A DNA stretch of 64,000 nt from Maea johnstoni (Eukaryota > Annelida > Polychaeta > Spionida > Magelonidae), in assembly GCA_963942565.1 (NCBI GenBank), contig CAWWDR010000188.1, positions 1 through 64,000 on the forward strand. Reading direction: 5' to 3'. The position numbers were made by a program, and so were the translations under genes. Shown piece after piece: positions 37,441-47,800 of this stretch (positions within the stretch are counted from its first letter, which is position 1; the number at the start of each line of letters is the position of its first letter). The notes under the pieces were generated by a model. It saw only the letters and a list, made by a program, of their open reading frames with translations. It had not been told where the DNA came from and made no database searches.

Positions 37441-37945
37441 CATACCGAACAACCTATCATCTCAACTGGGTTGAGATTTTACTTTCTTTTCCTAAATTGA
37501 GACACTCGCGCATGTTGTTCTCAACAATAAGATAATTCTATTGTTGACGCCGGCATTCTGCTCATTCTTTCGCCACGCGTGGGGATCTTGAAAGCATGAC
37601 GTCCTCAACAATATAGGGAATCATGAAACGGCACCTTGACAACGGGTGCTAATACGTCGTCTCCTTGACAGCGGGTGCTAATACGTTGAATGGTGACCGC
37701 TGTCAAGGAACCTGCAGAGGCACGGGTTGCTAACAGCTTTGAAACATGGCTCTCATCCAATGGGATGAGAGTATCCTCACGTGAGGTTTAATAAATGAGC
37801 TTAGCACCGCGGCCTAAGCTGGGGTAGGTGGACATAGGAGTGAAGCACCTCGGCCTAAACTGGGGTAGGTGTATGTATACGAGCTTAGGACCGAAGCCTA
37901 AGAGGAAGAGGAAGCTTGACTAAGCCTTAGTCTAAGGCTTATGGC
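37441..37945. repeat. Hairpin module with minisatellite units, copy 2 (longer)
   Basis: Serial perfect hairpins: ATCTCAAC/GTTGAGAT (37459-37477), TCAACAATA/TATTGTTGA (37521-37547), CCACGCGTGG (37573), TCCTTGACAGCGG/CCGCTGTCAAGGA (37662-37709), CTCTCATCC/GGATGAGAG (37750-37771), CCTCACGTGAGG (37775-37786). Then come 41-bp minisatellite units (37797-37895) and a last hairpin TAAGCCTTAG T CTAAGGCTTA (37921-37941). Confidence 0.85.
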
Positions 37946-38295
37946 ATGCCTTTTTGCACATTTATTCAAGATGTGCGAGGGAGACGCAACCTGTACGGGG
38001 GGACTACCAACATACAGAGATTGAGTGTCAACATGCCGGGTGGATATACAAGATGCGAGAGTTTTAGTGTCGACATTTAAAACAGGGGCAAGATTGTGAA
38101 AAGGGAACCAACATGTGGATAAGTGTATGGGTAATGAATATACATGAGTGCGGTTAGGTTAAACAGTTGACTTCATCACAAATCAGATAGCTGCATGTGC
38201 CGGGAGCTGGTCAAGTCAAGTCCAGCCGTCCTCAAGCTAATCTCGTCCATCCCCATACCAACTCGTCCTGCATCGCTCTCTCTACATATATCTGT

Positions 38296-38320
38296 CTATC
38301 TATCTATCTATCTATCTATA
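38296..38320. repeat. (CTAT)n microsatellite
   Basis: Five to six CTAT units. No gene from 37946 to 38476. Confidence 0.85.
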
Positions 38321-38473
38321 TACTATATATGTACATTTACTTACATACATACATATACGCATGCATAAGTGAAACTCCTATATAAGGTTTTGCATCTCCA
38401 CCTTTGATAAAGATTCTAAAACTCAGACTTGTATAGAAAACAATCTAGATATAGAATTATGTTTGATATATAA

Positions 38474-38476
<3 letters not shown>

Positions 38477-38551
<75 letters not shown>
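38477..38551. repeat. (AT)n-(GT)n microsatellite
   Basis: A TA run followed by a short TG run. Confidence 0.9.
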
Positions 38552-38590
38552 TTATATTTTTGTCTACTACTCCCAGTTCCACCTAAAGAC

Positions 38591-40115
38591 CAATTAAAAA
38601 AAAATTCGCCAGGTGATCATCTCAGATTTGGACAAAACTTCTCTCATGTGTGCCTTTATGTTTAAGGAGATTACACAAAGATTTTCACTTCAAAATTCCA
38701 AACAGTTTATGAGAAAACTGAGGTTAAAGGCACGGGACGGGGTATAGCTCATATTTTCACTCATGAATCCAGAGAAATACATAACCTTGATCCGCAACCC
38801 CATAGGCACTGCATGCTAGCACCTAGGGCATTTGCGCCTCGGGTTATGCGGTGTAGCCTAGGGATATATTGGTCACGTGATTTTTTTCAGAAAGAGGCTG
38901 GCCGGATGTTGCCTGGAATCCAGCCATGCGCAACTGGTTTCGTGGCAATTTCAATTTCAAATTTTGGCACAGTTGGTGGGCAAAAGTTGGCCAGGATCAA
39001 ATTTGTAGTAATTTGGCCTAATTTAAAAGCCAGGTTTGACCATGTTCTGCAATATCTAATACCTTCAGCTTATAATATGTTAATTAAACCTACATCAGCT
39101 ACATTTATACCAAATTTTGTTTTGTGGTCTCAATTCCTTCACATAAAAAAATACTTTTACTAATGGACTATAGCGACTGTTTCAGGTCTATCGGTCAATC
39201 TTAAGGCCTGTGTATAAATACAGTAATTATTTTACACTGGTAGGATTGAACTTATTCAGTACACAGACATTTAAAAAATAATATTGTTAATTGGTTTTGT
39301 CGATATTTTTTAGTCTTTTCTTTTTAGATGAAATGGTCTAAAATCAGTTTTTTTGTTCATTTTTGATATTCAGGGCCCTTGTTGCACTCCTTATTCACAT
39401 GGGGTGACAAGTTCTAATTGATTCATACTGTTTACTTGTAGGAAGGAAGGAATTGGGTTTTACGTCGCTTTCAACAGCTTATGTTTACTTGTAATTGCTT
39501 TCTAAAGAAATTCAAGTTTTAGAAATAAGTCCAAATTTTGATACACCTGCTTTCCAAATATAGACCCTGTTTTCATGGTTCGATTTGACCATGTAGTGAA
39601 ATGTCCACTGCCATCACATTTTAATACTAGTTTGTTCAATGTACTATTAAGGCTGTTGATATGTTTAGGTGTCTTTTACGGTTCTTCTTCCTTCACTCTA
39701 AATTTATCCTTTTTTTTTGACAATTTTGTCTCTTTTTGGTTGATTGGTCACTTCAAAGTCATCTGTTGTAAAGTATGTAATGCTAAAATTACAAGTATTT
39801 ATACTGTTTACTTGTAATTGCTTTCTAAAGAAATTCCAGTTTTTAGAAATAAGTCCAAATTTTGTTACACGTACCTGCTTTCCAAATATAGACCGTTTTC
39901 ATGGTTCGATTTGACCATGTAGTGAAATGTCCACTGCCATCACATTTTAATACTTGTTTGTCCAATGTACTAAGATAGGCTGTTAATATGTTTAGGCGTC
40001 TTTTATGGTTCTTCTTCCTTCACTCTAAATTTATCCTTTTTTTAGACAATTTTGTCTCTTTTTGGTTGATTGGTCACTTCAAAGTCATCTGTTGTAAAGT
40101 ATGTAATGCTAATGT
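38591..40115. repeat. Segmental duplication, blocks 2 and 3
   Basis: 38591-39430 matches block 1 (35455 on) apart from a joined deletion at 38955. 39480-39785 and 39796-40115 are two further copies of the 36849-37155 segment in tandem (CTTGTAATTGCTTTCTAAAG, GGTTCGATTTGACCATGTAG). An inverted fragment lies at 41157-41335. Confidence 0.85.
39430..39493. mobile_element. 42-bp insertion with 11-bp target duplication
   Basis: GTTTACTTGTA occurs at 39430-39440 and 39483-39493. Between them is a 42-bp insert starting GGAAGGAAGGAATTGGGTTT. The paralogous site at 36858 has one uninterrupted GTTTACTTGTA, so the empty site is known. The insert recalls the end of a GGAAGGAA...AACGACGC-type repeat common in molluscs and brachiopods (from memory). 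Confidence 0.7.
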
Positions 40116-40119
40116 TTCC

Positions 40120-41150
40120 TGCCAAAACATTCATTGAAACTTTTAACAGAGTAATTAGCTGATTGTGGTACTTAAACCTTTCTATCTGTAAAAGATATGA
40201 ACTCAGAATTCAGAGTCCAAGAGGTATTCTAGCTTCTGTGACCCTGTGACCTTTGACCTGAAATTTACCCAGAAGCCTCTGCTCTCACCCTGGTTATTCA
40301 AAATGTAGGTCAACAGTCTAGTATAAGCAAATATGACCAAATAATGCTTGAAATATAAGTAAAATATATCATAAAACCCGCTATAAATGGGTTTAAGTTA
40401 CGCCTTCAGACTTGGGTGGTAGAAATGTCAGCTTCGGCCACTGGTGTTTTCGTGAAAGCTTCGGGCTACGCTGCGCTCCGCCCTCAGCTTCCACTCAACA
40501 CCAGCGGCCTCAGCTGACATTATCCACCACCCAAGTCTTCAGACGTAACTTAAACCCAATATTATAGCGTGTTGTCAAGGTGATTTAGTGTTATTATTTA
40601 CCACCAAGTGCATTTTGACCATTGGAGGCTCACCCGGCCAATCCACCCGGCTAATCCACACGGCCTCCAAGGTCACGACCCCTGACATGACCCCTGACAG
40701 TAACCAGAAGGGCTACATAAATAAATGTTTCCTGCCAAAACATTCATTGAAACTTTTTACAGAGTAATTAGCTGATTGTGTTACTTCAACCCTTCTATCT
40801 TTAAAAGATATAAACTCAGGATTCAGTGTCCAAGAGGTGTTCTAGCTTCTGTGACCCTGTGACCTTTGACCTGAAATTTATCCAGAAGCCTCTGCTCTCA
40901 CCCGGGTTATTCAAAATGTAGGTCAACAGGCTAGTATAAGCAAATATGATAGAATAACGCTTGAAACACAAGTAAAATATATCATAAAACCCGCTATAAA
41001 TGGGTTTAAGTTACGCCTTCAGACTTGGGTGGTGGAAATGTCAGCTTCGGCCACTGGTGTTTTCGTGAAAGCTTCGGGCTACGCTGCGCTCCGCCTCAGC
41101 TGACATTATCCACCACTCAAGTCTTCAGGCGTAACTTAAACCCAATAATA
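40120..41150. repeat. Direct duplication (430 bp, two copies), each with a long hairpin
   Basis: 40120-40570 and 40725-41150 match (GTTTCCTGCCAAAACATTCA onward). Each ends in an inverted repeat: GGGTTTAAGTTACGCCTTCA and on to GACTTGGGTGGT pairs with ACCACCCAAGTCTTCAGACG and on to TAACTTAAACCC. The outer ACCCGCTATAAAT also has a rough partner, TTATAGCGTGTT, in the first copy. The hairpin portion looks like a MITE (about 40380-40570). Confidence 0.8.
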
Positions 41151-41156
41151 CTTAAC

Positions 41157-41335
41157 AACGGATGACTTCAAAGTGACCAATCAACCAAAAAGAGCCACAA
41201 TTGTTAAAAAACAAAGGAAAAATTTCAGAGTGAACGAACAAGAACCATAAAAGAAACCTAGACATATTAACAGCCTATATCAGTATATTTTATTTATTAA
41301 AATGTGATGGCAGTGGGCATTTCACTACATGGACA
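41157..41335. repeat. Inverted copy of the 36.8/39.6/39.9-kb segment
   Basis: TGACTTCAAAGTGACCAATC, then GAACCATAAAAGAAACCTAG and TTTCACTACATGGACAAATC, are complements of the block at 36950-37145. Confidence 0.8.
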
Positions 41336-41830
41336 AATCGAACTTTGAAATTGGGCAATATAGGCACATTTTTGTTCAACAAAAGTAACTTCTGTGGACA
41401 TAAGTTGCTTTTGTCAACAAAAGTGACTGCTGCCATGACAAAAGTTGCTGCAAAGGAACACTGAACAATTCCTGTTATGTAAGCCTACTTCTGTAGGGGC
41501 TACTTGTATACGCAGTTATCAACGAGCAAGTACTGGAGTTGGAGTTGCTCCAACTAAGTTTAGATGGCCGGTTAGTGATCACTCATGTGTATTTTGGGTG
41601 ATGATATATACATATTCAGCTCATAAACAAGCACAGTGACCAAAGTTTCTCTAGCCAAACAGCGCCCTGGCAATCTAGTGGAGCTCAAACTATTTCGGTC
41701 CGGTCTGCGCCATTTTGAAATACCAGTGCATCGTGGGTAATCACGTTCTTACTCCACCATACTCTACAAAAAAACATCGATAACCTTCTTAGTACTATCG
41801 TACATATATGATATTAAAGTGATAATATGT
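41336..41830. other. Intergenic stretch, nothing recognised
   Basis: A few AAAGT.ACTTTTGTCAACAAAA repeats around 41370-41450. No gene. Confidence 0.4.
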
Positions 41831-42100
41831 TTAACTTTGTTCGAAGAAATGCTGGGCTTCCGGAAGCTCTTTGAGTCTGGGTAAGTGTACTCGCCATTCA
41901 GATGGTTGCGTACAGTGTACCTCACGTATCTTAAGACATACAGGAAAATTCGCTCGAATAACGTATTTATACGGAGCTTGGTACAGAGATAAGTTGGACC
42001 ACCCTCTCTTCAAAATCATGTAAATTTCAGGGTTGAGATCTTTAATTCTCCACAAAATGGGACCCTCTTCAGGGTATTTTAGACAAGTATTTAGAATTCA
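41831..42100 (-). pseudogene. Unrecognised protein-like frame, possible terminal exon or gene relic
   Basis: A minus-strand frame of about 88 codons without an ATG start, preceded by an in-frame stop, ends at a TAA at about 41831. It reads LKYPEEGPILWRIKDLNPEI, then YMILKRGWSNLSLYQAPYKY and further to PRLKELPEAQHFFEQS. The composition is protein-like (W, Y, P and charged residues evenly spread), unlike the repeat frames around it. I recognise no domain. It could be a last exon, a transposon scrap or chance. No upstream exon was found before fbxl18. Confidence 0.25.
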
Positions 42101-42900
42101 CAGAACTTCGTGCAGCAATAACAGAGAAGTCAAACAAACAAAGAATGATACAGCTGGAATATCAGGCCTCAACGCTAACTAAAACTGTTACTGGCCCCTT
42201 GGAGCAGTAACACCTAGGATCTAATGGTCCTGCAAAATGTCTACTGGTTCTACAAATATTTCTTTGATATGAAAAAGAAAAACCATTGCATAAAATCCAC
42301 AGACAACATTTATTTTCCTTTGTTTCATCATTTATTTCAAAAACGTTTGGCACATTCTTGAGGGGAAACTTGTTAACAAGAATGTCCCCAATTGTTTACT
42401 GGCCCTGTAGGACCAGTTGAGGTCTTTTTTACTGGTCCTTAGTCATTTGGGGAATTTTTTACTGGCCTGGCAGGGCTCAACATTAAGAAAAAACTTCACA
42501 AGCCCAGCAGGGCTAGTTACCGAAACTTTTACTAGCCCTGAAATACTTTTGCTAGCCCTGATATTAATGACAACTCTTTTCAAATAGTGTCCTCTGTTGA
42601 TATCAAAGCCTCTGTTGATAACATGAAAAGAATACAGTGTATTGTGGTAAATTGAGTTAAATTATCATCCAGGTATGCAGAGCCAAAGGTGGGCTTCATA
42701 CTTTTTTAAGGGCTGATATTCTAATTCTATCTAGCCCCTCAGGGCTACTCACAGGTAGAATTTACTAGCCCTGACTTCCAATAACTAGCCCGGGGCTACA
42801 GGGCTAGCCTTAAAGTCGAGCCCTGCCTGGGGTCATAGGACCACTGTTAGCATCGAGCCCTGAATATATTCTTTATTATAGCATGTTGCCGTAGTAGGTA
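42101..42900. other. Intergenic stretch with repeated CTAGCCCTG/CAGGGCTAG motifs
   Basis: Between about 42480 and 42810 the pairing motifs ACTAGCCCTG and AGGGCTAG recur at least six times. This looks like a worn dispersed repeat. Related GGGCTA phrases occur at 61.93-61.99 and 63.47 kb. Confidence 0.5.
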
Positions 42901-42904
42901 GGCC

Positions 42905-44730
42905 AGGTCTAGTAGTCCAGAGGGAGGCCTTCCACAGACCTTGAGTTCACTCTCCACCATGTGGAATCAGTGTCAGCAGAGGTCTAGTAGTCCAGAGGGA
43001 GGCCTTCCACAGACCTTGAATTCACTCTCCATCATGTGGAATCAGTGTCAGTGGAGGTCTAGTAGTCCAGAGGGATGCCTTCTACAGACCTTGAGTTCAC
43101 TCTCCACCATGTGGAATCAGTGTCAGTGGAGGTCTAGTAGTCCAGAGGGATGCCTTCCAGAGACCTTGAGTTCACTCTCCATCATGTGGAATCAGTGTCA
43201 GTGGAGGTCTAGTAGTCCAGAGGGATGCCTTCCACAGACCTTGAGTTCACTCTCCACCATGTGGAATCAGTGTCAGTGGAGGTCTAGTAGTCCATAGGGA
43301 TGCCTTCCGCAGACCTTAAGTTCACTCTCCATCATGTGGAATCAGTGTCAGTGGAGGTCTAGTAGTCCAGAGGGATGCCTTCCATAGACCTAGTGTTCAC
43401 TCTCGATCATGTGGAATCAGTGTCAGTGGAGGTCTAGTAGTCCAGAGGGATGCCTTCCGCAGACCTTAAGTTCATTCTCGATCATGTGGAATCAGTGTCA
43501 GTGGAGGTCTAGTAGTCCAGAGGGATGCCTTCCATAGACCTAGTGTTCACTCTCGATCATGTGGAATCAGTGACAGTGGAGGTCTAGTAGTCCAGAGGGA
43601 GACCTTCCACAGACCTTGAGTTCACTCTCCACCATGTGGAATCAGCGCCAGCAGAGGTCTAGTAGTCCAGAGGGAGGCCTTCCACAGACCTTGAGATTAC
43701 TCTCCACCATGTGGAATCAGTGTCCATAGGGTGGCCTTGCACAGACCTTGAGTTCACTCTCCAACATGTGTAATCAGTGCCAGCAGAGGTATAGTAGTCC
43801 AGAGGGATGCCTTCCACAGACCTTGAGATTACTCTCCACCATGTGGAATCAGTGTCAGTGGAGGTCTAGTAGTCCAGAGGGATGCCTTCCACAGACCTTG
43901 AGATTACTCTCCACCATGTGGAATCAGTGTCAGTGGAGGTCTAGTAGTCCAGAGGGATGCCTTCCACAGACCTTGAGTTCACTCTCCATCATGTGGAATC
44001 AGTGTCAGTGGAGGTCTGGTAGTCCGTAGGGAGGCCTTCCACAGACCTTGAGTTCACTCTCCATCATGTGGAATCAGTGTCAGTGGAGGTCTAGTAGTCC
44101 ATAGGGATGCCTTCCACAGACCTTGAGTTCACTCTCGATCATGTGGAATCAGTGTCAGTGGAGGTCTAGTAGTCCATAGGGATGCCTTCCACAGACCTTG
44201 AGTTCACTCTCGATCATGTGGAATCAGTGTCAGTGGAGGTCTAGTAGTCCAGAGGGAGACCTTCCACAGACCTTGAGTTCACTCTTCACCATGTGGTATC
44301 AGTGTCAGTGGAGGTCTAGTAGTCCAGAGGGATGCTTTCCATAGACCTTGAGTTCACTCTCCACCATGTGGAATCAGTGTCAGTGGAGGTCTAGTAGTCC
44401 AGAGGGAGGCCTTCCACAGACCTTGAGATTACTCTCCACCATGTGGAATCAGTGTCAGTGGAGGTCTAGTAGTCCATAGGGTGGCCTCGCACAGACCTTG
44501 AGTTCGCTCTCCACCATGTGGAATCAGCGCCAGCAGACATCTAGTAGTCCAGAGGGTGGCCCTCCACAGACCTTGAGATCACTCTCAACCATGTAGAATC
44601 AGTGTCAGTGGAGGTCTAGTAGTCCATAGGGAGGCCTTCCACAGACCTTGAGTTCACTCTCCACCATGTGGAATCAGCGCCAGCAGACGTCTAGTAGTCC
44701 ATAGGGTGGCCTTGCACAGACCTTTGGTCC
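42905..44730. repeat. 75-bp minisatellite, about 24 copies, overlapping the last fbxl18 exon
   Basis: The unit includes CCATGTGGAATCAGTGTCAG, TGGAGGTCTAGTAGTCCAGA and GGGATGCCTTCCACAGACCT. The period is 25 codons, so the + strand shows long artefactual frames (MWNQCQ repeats). The last unit(s), at about 44674-44725, are read on the minus strand as the final ~16 codons of fbxl18. Confidence 0.95.
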
Positions 44731-44851
44731 AAAATCCACCATCTCAATAAGATGCTTTGTAGGTATTGATCTGAGGTCACTCCCAACTTCTTCACTTGCC
44801 AGCTTATGCCTCGAAATGGTGACGTGCAGTCCAGGGCACCTACCTCCATAT
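44674..44851 (-). CDS. fbxl18: fbxl18 exon 6 (terminal, ends inside the 75-bp minisatellite)
   Basis: 178 bp, acceptor TTTTGATAG|A, stop TGA at 44674-44676. Reads YGGRCPGLHVTISRHKLASE and on to IEMVDFGPKV, then the repeat-derived tail CARPPYGLLDVCWR. The bases of that tail are a unit of the 75-bp minisatellite that fills the downstream 1.8 kb. Confidence 0.85.
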
Positions 44852-47800
44852 CTATCAAAATAGAATAAATCAGTTCAATAACATATCTTCACTTAATCTC
44901 ATGTCTTACTTTTTTCAACAAGTCCAATTTACTAGCAGATCGGTATTAATTTGCATGTTCAATTTTAAGAAGTTTCATTCACTAACTGATCAATATATTC
45001 TCATGTTTATTTCTTTATTCAAATAAACAGAAACGTAGCAATATAAAAGATTCTCACAACAACATGAGCGTCTTGGAAACTGATTACATGTATCTTCCTT
45101 TTTATTCATTCTCAAAAAAAGGTCAACAAATGAATATGTGTTTCAAGTTATAACCTTGCTGGGAAATATGTAGACTTTGAGACTGAAAAAGGATGCCAAA
45201 GGAAAAGAAATGGAAGTTTAATAGGTAGTTGCAATTGAAATCCTAATTTTCTAAATCAATTAACTCAAGTGCATGTGATGCATAAGGCGACGGTTACTTG
45301 ATTTATTGGTTCCCAGATCCACCGATCAAAGTGGAATAGACCCGACGGGAAAATAAATGAAATCCCCCCACTTTATTTTGTGCTCTGCCACCGAGCCGTA
45401 AGAAGGTACACGAAACCTACAATAAATTTACCATGGATGGTAATAAAACTACAAAACTACAAGAATATTAATACCAGAGCAATACAACATTACAATAGCA
45501 ATGCAATACAGTGTTGTTAAAATGCGCCATCTTATTAAAAAATCATTCTTTTAATATTCAAAAATATGGTTTACGTATGTATTTTAGTACTAGCGAAAAA
45601 AATCTCTTTATCTTTTTACCTCCCTCCCGACTCTTTGCTTACTTAGATTTCTGTGTGTTAAAAGAAAATTTTAAAAAATAAACTTTATTTTCAATTACCG
45701 CCCTCCCGACCCTGTAAAATTGGTCTGGGAAGGATCGGGAACCAATAAATCAAGTAACCATCTCCAAAATGAAGTTGATGTATATGAACAGGTTAAAATG
45801 AAGATTGACAATGAGGCCTTATTATATTTCTTCACCTGTTAACCATGATCTAAAATTTTACAATGCAAATTTACTTTTTTGCAAAACAATTAAAAACTAC
45901 TATGGATTTGCCAATCAGAGCAGGTCAATCTTGAAATGGCAAAAAGTGTTCTGTCCCTGGTAAGTTGACAACAGATCAGAGTACATATAATGAATCGGTG
46001 AATACCGTAGAGGTACATTTGAGGTCGGACAGTTTTTATAAGCTTAATTGATGGATACACATCCAATGAATGGAACTAACACTAAGTTAATGTCTTCTTC
46101 AAGAGCCTAGAATGTAGAGGCGCAGAAGTTATAGTAAAGGGCATGCTTCAGCAAAGTTGTAATATATGTATTTGATTATCCGGGATTGTGAAGTGTCATA
46201 CATCAATTTTACTTTGCTATTCGTGTGCCTGAAAATAAAGTTCTTTATTTCACTTGCTACCTTCTAAGTGAGAATATATGCCTATGAGCATATTCGTTCA
46301 ATCTCTAGTGGCAAAAACAGGTTGAAAATGTTCATAATTTCAATGAGGATTTTAGGCAGAATTTGGTCGAGTGCCCAATATTCACTTTTATAAAATTTGA
46401 GGGTGTCCTATTTTTCAAAGGGGACCACAATATACTCAGGTTACAACCATAAACATGTATTTAATCATTGAGGTAAAGCATAATATCTTTATACAATGTC
46501 ATGGAATTATATTGAGGTGGAAAAACTAGTATATTCTTGACATTAACATTTTAAGAAATTACCAATATACAAATCTGGGTGTCCTGAGGGGTGATTTTTG
46601 AGGGGTTTGGGTGTCCAAGTGATGCACAGACACCCTGCAGACCAAAATTATGATTTGAATTTCAAAGGGAAATTTTTCCATGGAGATGTTGGTAGAGAAC
46701 CTTTTTTTTAATTATTTTTTAAGAACTTTGGATAACCCAGAGTTTGTTTATTTTATTTTCAAAAATATAAAACATGGAAAAATAACAAACATAATAGAGA
46801 TATGTAGTACCTCACATATCTCTCCAACCTTATCTACATCATTATACAGTGTGATACATGCCTCCTAGTACCCACATTAGACACATATGGAGGACCTTGT
46901 AAAAAAAAAAAATGAAAACGATACAAAAGTTGCCTTATAGTTTCTTGTAGTAAAGTAAATATATAGAGTGAAATCTTGTACCTTTTCTTAATGTCACGAG
47001 ACAGCTTCTTCCTGACATTATCCGTCACACTACAGAAGAGCAAGAGGACAGCCATCCTGGGCAACTGCAAAAGACAATAGATTAAACCCATTTATGCCTG
47101 TTATGCCCAAAACTTGAAATGGAAAGAAAACATTTCTAATGATTCTAACTCTATAACTAAGATTGGCAACCTCAGCCATTTGTCACTGGTAATCTGCACG
47201 AATAGTAAGTGACAACCGTATAAGTTTTACCAGTAACAGATAAAAAGGTTGGTAAAAAACCTGGTATAAAACGCTACATACTCATAGTATAGAATAGAAT
47301 TACTGTAGAACACACAATGTTCGCGTCTGTTTATATATAGCGTACATAGCATGTGGTTCTGCTTCGCTATATATAAAAACGCTGTACTTTTTTATAACTG
47401 TACTGGCGCTGTCAGCGACGACTACCGTCGCTAACATAAAGAAACACTATGATTCGAAAACTCCACAATTCGCTATATTTGGGACACGCATCATATGTGT
47501 GTTCTACAGTAGTAAGTGACAGCAGTATCAGTTTTACCGGTAACAAATACAAAAGCTTTCATCAAAGACCTAGTATAAAACCCTACATACTTATAGTATA
47601 GAATAGAATTAGTAAGTGACAACAGTATCAGTTTTACCAGTAACAGATACAAAAGCTTCTATCAAAGACCTAGTATAAAACCCTACATACTTATAGTATA
47701 GAATTGAATTAGTAAGTGACAACGGTATCAGTTTTACCAGTTTAACAGATACAAAAGCTTCTATCAAAGACCTAGTATAAAACCCTACATACTTATAGTA

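Noticed and set aside
42941-44029. Plus-strand frames of 93-118 codons (MWNQCQWRSSSPEG)
   Set aside because: They arise from the 75-bp minisatellite; its true coding link is on the other strand at the fbxl18 end.
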